Source: Halioglobus sp. (GTDB lineage: Bacteria > Pseudomonadota > Gammaproteobacteria > Pseudomonadales > Halieaceae). Taken from it: 64,000 nucleotides of DNA. The stretch covers positions 62,001-126,000 of the forward strand of contig JAGRIH010000037.1 of NCBI GenBank assembly GCA_020443345.1. Direction: 5' to 3'. A program made the position numbers and the translations under genes. The notes beneath the pieces were generated by a model. It was given only the letters and a program-made list of their open reading frames with translations, searched no databases and was not told the origin of the DNA. Shown one piece after another: positions 1 to 7,076 of this stretch (position 1 is its first letter; every line of letters starts with the position of its first letter).

Positions 1-605
1 AACAACTCCGTTACCGCGCGGTAAGTGGCTTCGGCGCGGTCTTCATCGGCCAGTTCCGCTATCACCAGTGCGGCGTGGCCATCGGCGGATACCAGCGTGC
101 CGACATACAGCGGAAACTGCTCCACCGCCTGTTTCAGCCGGAGCGACGCCGCCATCGACGCGGGCAGCTCTTCCAGGAAAGGCCGGACCTCCATCCCTTC
201 GGCGCTACTGATGATGTTTTTTTCGGTGGCGAGGCTCACCACGCGCGAGGCCGGCACGTTCGGGAGCTGGCTGATCTGATCGGTCAACCACTGCAGCAGC
301 TGCAGTACCTGCGGCCGGTAGATGCCGCCCGGACGCCGGTCGACGACCGCCAGCACCAGAGGGTCGCTCAGACCGAACTGCTCCTTGACGATATCGCGGT
401 AGACCAGGGCGGGGTTATCGGGCGCCAGGAAGGCGTCGGGGCCCAGATCCGTCTTCAACTGCGGCAGAAACCAGGCTGCCGACAGGCAGCCCAACACGCA
501 CAGGCCGATGACCCACCACGGCCGCGCCACCTGCAGACGAAAAAACCGCGCCAGGAAATCACTTCGGGAGCCTGCGCTTGTCGCCGATTCTCCCTCGTTA
601 TTCAT
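1..605 (-). CDS. RND/MMPL-family exporter, N-terminal part (runs off left edge)
   Basis: Inner-membrane transporter of the RND/MMPL (patched-like) superfamily; only the first 201 codons are present and the rest lies beyond the left edge. After a polar N-terminus, the first membrane helix lies at about residues 28-45 (motif WWVIGLCVLGCLSAAWFL). It is followed by a periplasmic stretch with PDAFLAPDNPALVYRD, typical of the first extracytoplasmic loop of this family. The ATG at 605-603 has an AGGAG about 12 bases upstream. The gene is transcribed away from the nitroreductase gene, with about 165 bases between the two starts. Its substrate cannot be told from this fragment. Confidence 0.75.
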   Translation of the reverse strand, partial: MNNEGESATSAGSRSDFLARFFRLQVARPWWVIGLCVLGCLSAAWFLPQLKTDLGPDAFLAPDNPALVYRDIVKEQFGLSDPLVLAVVDRRPGGIYRPQVLQLLQWLTDQISQLPNVPASRVVSLATEKNIISSAEGMEVRPFLEELPASMAASLRLKQAVEQFPLYVGTLVSADGHAALVIAELADEDRAEATYRAVTEL

Positions 606-671
606 TACGCAAGCGAGCTCCTGTTCCCTGCAGGGCGGACCACACAACGGGATGGAATGCGGAAATAGCGG

Positions 672-702
672 TTGACGGGCAAGTGTAGCAAAATGCTATA
701 TT
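672..702 (+). promoter_or_regulatory. Possible sigma-70 promoter before the nitroreductase gene
   Basis: TTGACG at 672-677 and TATATT at 697-702 resemble -35 and -10 boxes, but the 19-base spacer is longer than ideal. A start of transcription near 709 would leave almost no leader for the ATG at 718 and a normal leader for the ATG at 772, which agrees with the later start. Weak evidence overall. Confidence 0.3.
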
Positions 703-771
703 GCTTAGAAAGTACTAATGCCAAAGCGCCCCGGCTCAGGAGCATTGCCGCCACTGTCATGTCACACCATC

Positions 772-1839
772 ATGGATAGCGACGTCGTACGCCGGCTGGC
801 GGACATCGCCCGGCGGGCGCCCTCGGCGGACAACACGCAACCCTGGCGCATGGAGTGGGACGGCGAGCACCTGGCCATCTACTATGATACTGCCCGGGTA
901 GCCGGAAAGACCTTTCCCGCCGACAGTCCCGGAACGCTGCTGTCCATGGGCGCGCTGATCGAAAGCCTGCTGGCCGTGGCCGATAGCTGGGCGCTGCGCC
1001 CGGAGCTCGAGCTGGCGCAGCGGCCGGGTGCTGCTGCCGCGGCGCCCTTCGCGCGGATCGCTTTTACCGCGCCGGCGGACCCCGAGGCGATCACCGACAC
1101 CCACCCGGTAACCTTGCGACACACCAACCGCGGAGGCTATACCCGACAACTGCTGCCGCAGGCGCTGGTGGCGGAGCTGACGGGCTCGCGGCAAGGCGCT
1201 GCGCGCAGCTGGTTCAGCCAGGAGCCGGCCGCCCGAGCGCGCGCGGCCGATCTGGTCAAGAGCGCCTCCCGCATCCGGTTTCGCACCCGCGAGATACACC
1301 AGTGGCTGAGCGCCAGCCTGCGCTTTACACCGGCCGCTGTTGCCGCCGGGGACGGACTGGATGTCGACACCCTGGCGCTGCCACCGGGCGGCCGCGCCAT
1401 GCTGCACCTGATCAGTGACTGGCGGCGGCTGCGCTACCTGAACCAACTCGGCATGCACCACCTGCTGGCGGCCATCGACTCGGCGCCGGTGCGCGCGGGC
1501 CCCGGCCTGCTCGCGGTGATTGCTCCGGCGGAACCGCAACACAGCATCGACGCCGGCCGGCTGCTGGCGCGCCAGTGGCACGCGCTCAACCAGCACGGCC
1601 TGGCCGTGCACCCCTATTACGTCGTGGCCGATCAACTGGCGAGGTTGCGCTCCGGCAGCATACCGCCGGGACTGGAGCCGACCGCCCGGGACGTTGCGGC
1701 CGCGAGCAAAGACGTGTTTGGCCTTGCCGGGGCGGAAACCCTGCACATGCTGTTGCGCGTGGGCTATTCCCGCAAGCCGGCCAAAAGCGCGCTGCGGCTG
1801 CCGCTGGAGCGCGTCTATCGGGACACCACGCGCTCTTAG
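772..1839 (+). CDS. Acg/MoeY-like nitroreductase-family protein
   Basis: Nitroreductase-fold protein of the Acg/MoeY-like branch, expected to bind a flavin; the substrate is unknown. The 355-residue product opens with the family signature RRAPSADNTQPWR and carries HTNRGGYTRQLLP and a C-terminal LLRVGYSRKPAK, which match this branch. I chose ATG 772 because homology begins there; an in-frame ATG at 718 lacks a clear ribosome site. It converges on a ThiF/E1-like gene with only 12 bases between stops. In Mycobacterium, Rv1355c (MoeY) joins E1-like and nitroreductase domains in one chain, so the pair probably works together. A role in exopolysaccharide synthesis is not evident. Confidence 0.7.
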   Translation: MDSDVVRRLADIARRAPSADNTQPWRMEWDGEHLAIYYDTARVAGKTFPADSPGTLLSMGALIESLLAVADSWALRPELELAQRPGAAAAAPFARIAFTAPADPEAITDTHPVTLRHTNRGGYTRQLLPQALVAELTGSRQGAARSWFSQEPAARARAADLVKSASRIRFRTREIHQWLSASLRFTPAAVAAGDGLDVDTLALPPGGRAMLHLISDWRRLRYLNQLGMHHLLAAIDSAPVRAGPGLLAVIAPAEPQHSIDAGRLLARQWHALNQHGLAVHPYYVVADQLARLRSGSIPPGLEPTARDVAAASKDVFGLAGAETLHMLLRVGYSRKPAKSALRLPLERVYRDTTRS

Positions 1840-1851
1840 AGCCTGTCGCCC

Positions 1852-2718
1852 TCAGCTCTGCAGCGCGGCCGACAACTTCCTGCGCGCCAGTATCAGGCCC
1901 AGCCGCTGGATGGGATTGGCGTTGCCGCCCGGGCGCCAGGTACCCGCCAGCTTGTTGCGATAGGCATCGAAATGCAGCCCCCGGGGTGCCGCGGGCACCC
2001 TGCCGCGCCCCAGCAGCAGCTTCAGTGCCTGGGTGGCGGCCATGCCGGCGCACAGCTCGCACGCCATCGCCGTCGACGGCCCCCGGCCGGAAGCAAAATC
2101 AATCCGGCTCTCATCCACCAGATAGCCCATTTGCAGCATGGCCGGAGAGAGGCCCAGCAGAAACCGCGCGGCCTGCTCGGTGGCACTGTGCCCCTCGAGC
2201 TGGAAGTACTCCTCAAAGGTCATTTTGCCCGGCAGGAAGGCGAGAAAGGCGACGCCCATCCCCAGCGGCGCCGCGGTGATGGCCGGAATTCCCCTGGCCG
2301 CGCAGGCGGCAAACACCATGCGACGGGCATCCACCGCGAAGAAATCCAGCGCGTCCACGTACAGGTCGACGCCGGCGAGAAACGCGTCGAGGTTTGACGG
2401 CTGCACGCCATCGGGAAAGCGGCCGATCTCCAGTTCCGGATTGATGTCCAGGGCGAGTTCGGCCATCACGTCCAGCTTGGGGCGCCCCAGATGGCGCACG
2501 CCGGCCCCGGCCTGCCGGTTGAAATTGGCCAGTTCAAAGCAATCCAGATCCGAGATATTGAATTTTCCGACGCCCAGTCGCGACAGGGTCAGCAGATGAC
2601 TCCCGCCGACGCCGCCCAGCCCGGCGATCGCGATACGTTTGCCGCGCAGCGCGTGCTGTTCGGCTTCGCTCAGCCAGCCGAGATTGCGGGAAAACGCCTC
2701 ATCGTAGTGGAAATCCAT
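1852..2718 (-). CDS. ThiF/E1-like adenylyltransferase
   Basis: E1-like enzyme of the ThiF/MoeB/HesA group, which adenylates a C-terminal carboxylate or another acceptor. The ATP-binding loop GLGGVGG is at residues 33-39, followed by the acidic DLDCFELANFNRQ motif that contains the catalytic arginine typical of the family. The C-terminal half has scattered cysteines (CAACAARG, CELCAGM) but no clear zinc-binding CxxC pairs. ATG 2718 is preceded by GGGAG at about 9 bases. The gene lies 110 bases downstream of prsT on the same strand and converges with the nitroreductase gene. No ThiS- or MoaD-like partner is visible nearby, so the substrate is open. Confidence 0.75.
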   Translation of the reverse strand: MDFHYDEAFSRNLGWLSEAEQHALRGKRIAIAGLGGVGGSHLLTLSRLGVGKFNISDLDCFELANFNRQAGAGVRHLGRPKLDVMAELALDINPELEIGRFPDGVQPSNLDAFLAGVDLYVDALDFFAVDARRMVFAACAARGIPAITAAPLGMGVAFLAFLPGKMTFEEYFQLEGHSATEQAARFLLGLSPAMLQMGYLVDESRIDFASGRGPSTAMACELCAGMAATQALKLLLGRGRVPAAPRGLHFDAYRNKLAGTWRPGGNANPIQRLGLILARRKLSAALQS

Positions 2719-2766
2719 ACCGCCTTACTCCCGCTGTATTTCGCGCCGGGGGCGCGCGTACCGCGC

Positions 2767-2778
2767 CGGGATATCCCG
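2767..2778. repeat. 12-bp perfect palindrome between prsT and the E1-like gene
   Basis: CGGGATATCCCG lies in the 110-base gap after prsT, in a GC-rich stretch with further partial inverted repeats. It has no T-tract, so it is not a standard intrinsic terminator. It could be a weak attenuator or chance in GC-rich DNA. Confidence 0.3.
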
Positions 2779-2828
2779 CGGGTTTGCGGGCTTTCCCTAC
2801 GCCGGTACGCGGGCCCCTGTCTGTCCGG

Positions 2829-5597
2829 CTAGCGCAGTTGCGCCATGAGTTTTTCGGCCTGCTCTCTCTCGGCAAAGGCAGCGTGATCGGCCAGCAGGCC
2901 TTCGAGCGTACCGATGGCCGCATCGCGCTCGCCCGCCGCGGCACTGATCACGGCGCTGTGGTACCGCGCGGTGGGATCGCCGGGCTTTTGTTCCAGGGCG
3001 CGCGCAATGCTGCGCCTGGCCGCGGCCGTGTTACCGTTTTTCAACTGCACCATCGCCAGGGTGTCCAGGGCGGACGGGGATTGCCGATCGAGGTCCACCG
3101 CTCGTTTGGCGTAGGCCAGGGCCTGCGCCGGATCGCTGTCGCGCAACTCCCAGGCCAGGTTGTTGAGCGCCACGAAACTTTTCTCGTCGATTTCCAGTAC
3201 CCTGGCGTACTGCGCCATCGCCCGCTCTTTCTCACCCTGAGCCCGATACACGGCGGCCAGCTCCAGGCGCGCCCCGGTATCCCCGGGGTGTTGCTCGAGC
3301 CACGTTGTCAGAGTGCGCTGCGCGTCTTCCGTTGCACCCATGGACCACTGCTGCCGCGCCAGCACCAGCACGTTGCGCGTGCTCGGTGCCTTGTGCAGCG
3401 CCTGTTCGGACAGGGTCAGCGCCTGCGCATCGTCGCCGTCAAACCGGGCGCGCACCGCATCCAACTGCATCACCTCGGCACTGTCCGGCACCAACTGGCG
3501 CAGTATCTGCAGTTGCTGCAGCGCCGCCTCCCGTTCCCGGTTCTGCAACAGCCAGCGGGTGAGTTCCACGCGCGCGGCGATATAGCCCGGCGCCATCGCA
3601 ATGGCCTTCTCGAACTCCGCCGCCATGCGCTCTGTATCGCCCAGATTGCGGTAGACGAGACCCAGATGATAGTGCGGCTGGGGAGCGTCCGGACGCTTGC
3701 CGATCAGCTCCTTGAAGGAATCTCTGGCATCGCGGTAGTTCCCGCGCTGCAGTTGTACCATACCCTGCACGTTGAGCACTTCTGGATTGGCCTTGCCCGT
3801 TTTATCCAGCTCGCTGAGCGCGAGCTGCGCCTGATCCGGCTTGCCCTGGACAAGGTAGTGACGGGCCAGGAAGATCCTCGGCTGGATCGCCTTCGGATAG
3901 GCATCCGCCGCCTGTCGCAGCCGGCTCTGCATTGCCGGGTAATCGTTCTCCAGTTCACTCAGCGCCGCCAACTTCAGCAGGGTCGGCAGGTCATTTTCCT
4001 TTTCATTCAGGACATTCTGATAATAACGGCGCGCGCGATCGTAGTCCTGGTCCCGGATCGCCAGCAGGGCCAGGCTGAAATTGGCCGCCGGGTCGGCGGG
4101 CGCTATTGTCAGCGCACGGGCAAAAGCCTGTTCTGCGCTGGCCCGGTCTCCGGAGCGCATATACACGGTACCGCGCATCACGTCGGGCGCCGCGCCACCG
4201 GGGTGTTTGTCCTCAAAGGCGTCTATCGCCTCCAGCGCGGCATCGTAGCGCTGCTCCCGCAACAGCGCGGATATCAGCAGCAGGTCCGCCTGCTGCAGTT
4301 GCGGATTCATCTGCAGTGCCGCACTCAGGTGCTCCAGCCCCTCGACCACCTCGCCGCCCAGCAGCAGCCCCGCGCCGAGCCTCGTCTGGGCCTCGGGTGA
4401 TTCGGGCTGCAGTTGCGCAGCCGCGCTCAGCAGATCGATGCCCTGCGCAGTTTTGCCCTGCCTCAGCAACGCCGAGGCAAGCAGGTTCAGCGCCGCCACA
4501 TCGCTTTCATCGCGGGCGATTACCGGTCGCAGCAAACGCTCCGCCGCGGCACTGTCGCCCATCTGCAGCTTGATCGACGCCAGCAGCTTCCGGCCCATGG
4601 CATGGTCCGGATTCGGAGCCAGAAACCGGGACGCGCTGGCCTCCGCCTGCTCCAGTTGGCCGGTTCGGGCCTGCGCCACGGCCAGATAAAACATGGACAG
4701 CGGGAACTGATCCTCGTACTGTGAGGCGCGCTCCAGCGCGGCCACCGCCCCGGTGAAATCGCCGTCGCGGGATGCGATGATGCCGAGCAGGTACTGCGTG
4801 CCGGGGTGTTTCGGCAGCAGCTTGTGCAGCTTTGCCACATCGTCCCGGGCCTGCTCGAAATTGTCCATCTGGATACGCAGCAGCGCCCGCTTGTAGCGGT
4901 AGTCGAAATTACCCGGATCGCCGGCAACCGCCCGTGTATAGGCTGTCTCGGCCCGGGCCAACTCCAGGTCCCGGGCTTCGACATCCCCCAACAGGTCCCA
5001 GGCTGGCGCGTAGTCCGGGTCCAGCTCGAACACGGCGTCGAGCTGTGCGCGAACCGGCGCGTAGTCGTCGCCCGCCCGCGCGGCCAGCAGCCTGGCGCGC
5101 ACGAACAGCGCGTAGGGCGAGCGCGGGTCTTCCTTGACGGCCTGCTCGACCAGCAGGGCCGCCGCGTCCATATCGCCCAGGCGCAGCTTGCCCCAGCCCT
5201 GGGCGGCAAGCACGATTGCGCGCGCCGCGTTGGACAGGCCCGCGACCGACAGCGCTTCGAGCGCGGTCAGTTCGTTGCGCGCGAGCAGCGCCTGTGCCAG
5301 GGGCGGCAACACCGTCTCGTCGGCCGCACCCAGCTCGGAGGCGCGGCTGAGCTCCTTGGATGCCTCGGGATAGTCACCCAACTCGAAATAGGCCTGCCCC
5401 AGCAGGAGCCGGGCCTGCGGCTGGTCGGCATCCTGCTGCAGCGCGTTCTTCAGTTCAATTACGGCAGCGGCATGCTCACCGCTGGCCAGGTATTCCCGGG
5501 CCTTTTGCAGGTGCTCATCCACCGAGTTCTGCGCCATACAGCCGGCCACGAGCCCGAGCAACAGACCCAGTACAATACCGCGAAAACCCCCGTACAT
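2829..5597 (-). CDS. prsT: PEP-CTERM system TPR-repeat lipoprotein PrsT
   Basis: Large tetratricopeptide lipoprotein that accompanies PEP-CTERM/exosortase A systems (TIGR02917 type); it is believed to act in the periplasm or at the outer membrane in EPS or cargo handling, but its biochemical role is not settled. The 922-residue product begins with a lipoprotein signal ending in LVAGC (Cys20) and then consists of TPR repeats to the end. ATG 5597 was chosen over an in-frame start at 5681 because GGGAGAG sits about 6 bases upstream and the signal peptide starts there. Length fits the family (about 900). The PEP-CTERM gene lies just upstream on the same strand but ends in its own terminator. Confidence 0.92.
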   Translation of the reverse strand: MYGGFRGIVLGLLLGLVAGCMAQNSVDEHLQKAREYLASGEHAAAVIELKNALQQDADQPQARLLLGQAYFELGDYPEASKELSRASELGAADETVLPPLAQALLARNELTALEALSVAGLSNAARAIVLAAQGWGKLRLGDMDAAALLVEQAVKEDPRSPYALFVRARLLAARAGDDYAPVRAQLDAVFELDPDYAPAWDLLGDVEARDLELARAETAYTRAVAGDPGNFDYRYKRALLRIQMDNFEQARDDVAKLHKLLPKHPGTQYLLGIIASRDGDFTGAVAALERASQYEDQFPLSMFYLAVAQARTGQLEQAEASASRFLAPNPDHAMGRKLLASIKLQMGDSAAAERLLRPVIARDESDVAALNLLASALLRQGKTAQGIDLLSAAAQLQPESPEAQTRLGAGLLLGGEVVEGLEHLSAALQMNPQLQQADLLLISALLREQRYDAALEAIDAFEDKHPGGAAPDVMRGTVYMRSGDRASAEQAFARALTIAPADPAANFSLALLAIRDQDYDRARRYYQNVLNEKENDLPTLLKLAALSELENDYPAMQSRLRQAADAYPKAIQPRIFLARHYLVQGKPDQAQLALSELDKTGKANPEVLNVQGMVQLQRGNYRDARDSFKELIGKRPDAPQPHYHLGLVYRNLGDTERMAAEFEKAIAMAPGYIAARVELTRWLLQNREREAALQQLQILRQLVPDSAEVMQLDAVRARFDGDDAQALTLSEQALHKAPSTRNVLVLARQQWSMGATEDAQRTLTTWLEQHPGDTGARLELAAVYRAQGEKERAMAQYARVLEIDEKSFVALNNLAWELRDSDPAQALAYAKRAVDLDRQSPSALDTLAMVQLKNGNTAAARRSIARALEQKPGDPTARYHSAVISAAAGERDAAIGTLEGLLADHAAFAEREQAEKLMAQLR

Positions 5598-5791
5598 CGA
5601 TGCTCTCCCTGTGCGGGGCAAGCGCCCCAGACCCTGCTGCGGCCACTGCTGTGGCGCAGCGTCACAGACCACTGCGAGCATGGTAGAGGTTTATCGGGAC
5701 GGTGTACATCGGAGCGGGGCGCCAAAATGCGGAACCAAATCACACATGGGAACATCCGGCGCAGCGGGCCCGCGTTTGTCTGAGGTTGGGC

Positions 5792-5818
5792 AAAAAAAAC
5801 GGCCCCTCTCGGGGCCGT
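5792..5818 (-). terminator. Rho-independent terminator of the PEP-CTERM gene
   Basis: Perfect 8-bp stem (ACGGCCCC and GGGGCCGT, 5799-5818) with a 4-base loop. In the minus-strand transcript it is followed by eight U residues (5799-5792). It lies about 30 bases past the stop of the PEP-CTERM gene and separates it from prsT. Confidence 0.9.
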
Positions 5819-5847
5819 CTCTCGCTACTGTGGTAGCCGCCGCAAAA

Positions 5848-6795
5848 TCAGGCCGCCTTGCGCGCCTTGCGGCGCTGGAACCAGGCCAGTGACAGCAGGC
5901 TGCCGCTCATCAGGAACAGCGTGGCGGGCGCCGGAACCAACTGGGTTGCCAGGACGGAAAACTCCAGATCGAAACGATTGATCTCGTTCTCGAAGGTGGT
6001 GAAACCGGCGCAACCCGCAGCGCGACCAACTGCCGCACAGGATTTGTTTGACAGCGTGCCGATATTGCCACTGATCTCCCGCAGGAAGACCTCATACTTA
6101 TACCCGTCGATGTCGAAAGAATCGATCACGAACGCCAGGCTCTGGTCGGGACGGCCCACATTGACCAGTTGCGGGGTGCCCAGGTCACCCGTGTCCAGAA
6201 CGAAGATATCGCCGCAGCCAAAGGCGTTGATGGTGTCGGGGCCGCCCAGGGGGGCCGCCTCGCACGCCGGCTGGCCGGGCGAGCCGTGCGCGTTGATGGT
6301 CTCCAGGAAATTGACGCCGAACATCACCTGCTGAATCTGCACGGTACCGGGCGGCACCGAGGTCAGGACCACGTAATCCTCCGCGGTGGCCGTATCCAGC
6401 GAGGTGCCGGTGATGACAAAGTTGTTGTGCACCAAGACCGGGCCCAGTTCAAAATCCATGTCATTGATGTCAGTCGCGGTGGTCACGGTACCCGTGACCT
6501 TCATGTTATCGGGTGTCTCGGTATCCCCCACTACCGGATTGATCACCAGGCTGCTGATTTTGTTGGCGGGATTCGATGGTGTGCCCCAGTCGAGCTTGGT
6601 CCACCCGGCGACGTCACCCGGGTTCACACCGCCGGACATATTGACCCCACCGGGCGCGGCCGAAACAAACTCGAACTCCTGCGTGTAGTCGAACGTGCCG
6701 ATTATGGCCGCAAAGGTGGGCGCCGCCAGGGACGCCCCGAAACCGACACCGAGACATTTCACCAGGGTGGCTATTTTGCTACCGGTTGCTTTCAT
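5848..6795 (-). CDS. PEP-CTERM sorting-domain protein (exosortase substrate)
   Basis: Secreted cargo protein of the exosortase pathway, 315 residues. The N-terminus has a Sec signal ending near APTFAA. The last 29 residues (about 287-315) form the sorting tail: VPAP, then a hydrophobic stretch (ATLFLMSGSLLSLAWF), then the basic QRRKARKAA. XrtA, encoded in the main operon, would cleave or transfer at this tail. The body has four cysteines, two of them in CAAVGRAAGC, and no catalytic domain that I recognise. ATG 6795 has a strong GAGGAGAGAG site. A sigma-54 promoter lies about 110 bases upstream and a terminator follows, so it is a one-gene transcript. It is the only PEP-CTERM protein in the window. 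Confidence 0.92.
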   Translation of the reverse strand: MKATGSKIATLVKCLGVGFGASLAAPTFAAIIGTFDYTQEFEFVSAAPGGVNMSGGVNPGDVAGWTKLDWGTPSNPANKISSLVINPVVGDTETPDNMKVTGTVTTATDINDMDFELGPVLVHNNFVITGTSLDTATAEDYVVLTSVPPGTVQIQQVMFGVNFLETINAHGSPGQPACEAAPLGGPDTINAFGCGDIFVLDTGDLGTPQLVNVGRPDQSLAFVIDSFDIDGYKYEVFLREISGNIGTLSNKSCAAVGRAAGCAGFTTFENEINRFDLEFSVLATQLVPAPATLFLMSGSLLSLAWFQRRKARKAA

Positions 6796-6809
6796 TTTCT
6801 CTCTCCTCT

Positions 6810-6825
6810 AGGGCCGTAAGGCCCT
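6810..6825 (-). promoter_or_regulatory. Leader hairpin just upstream of the PEP-CTERM ribosome site
   Basis: A 6-bp stem, AGGGCC and GGCCCT with a 4-base loop, lies a few bases upstream of the Shine-Dalgarno sequence of the PEP-CTERM gene. It could stabilise the 5' leader or modulate translation. No U-tract follows it on the coding strand, so it is not a terminator for that transcript. Confidence 0.4.
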
Positions 6826-6906
6826 GCTTTTGCTAATGCGTCAAACCTGCGTTGATGACCTCGACCTGCATCAATCAGACTTGCAAATCATCGTCACCAC
6901 AAGTAA

Positions 6907-6922
6907 TGCACGCCGCGTGCCA
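6907..6922 (-). promoter_or_regulatory. Sigma-54 (-24/-12) promoter of the PEP-CTERM gene
   Basis: Reading the minus strand, TGGCACG (6922-6916), four bases, then GTGCA (6911-6907). The invariant GG (6921-6920) and GC (6909-6908) are separated by exactly ten bases, as required. The -24 element matches consensus fully and the -12 element has one mismatch (GTGC for TTGC). Transcription would begin near 6896, leaving a leader of about 100 bases before ATG 6795. The encoded PrsK/PrsR pair, with a sigma-54-type response regulator, is the obvious activator candidate. Confidence 0.72.
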
Positions 6923-6987
6923 TGTTCGAGGTGCGGTGACATAAAGGCTGCTATCATATTGTTTTACAAGGAAATAAAATTTTTTGC

Positions 6988-7029
6988 CTGGCCCCGCGTC
7001 GGCGTGGCTGCAGGCCGTGTCCGGGCCAG
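6988..7029. repeat. 7-bp inverted repeat in the gap between PEP-CTERM and hydrolase genes
   Basis: CTGGCCC (6988-6994) and GGGCCAG (7023-7029) are separated by 28 bases. They lie upstream of the sigma-54 promoter, where an activator site would be expected, and downstream of the hydrolase gene. A run of seven A residues (7034-7040, a T-run on the minus strand) follows the hydrolase stop without a convincing stem. An activator site, part of a weak terminator and chance are all possible. Confidence 0.3.
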
Positions 7030-7076
7030 ATGTAAAAAAAGCTGACACCTGTCGGGGGCCGGACCGGCGGCGCGGC

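Noticed and set aside
2784-4400. Long open plus-strand frame opposite prsT
   Set aside because: No domain, start site or composition of a real protein; the minus-strand TPR pattern explains the region.
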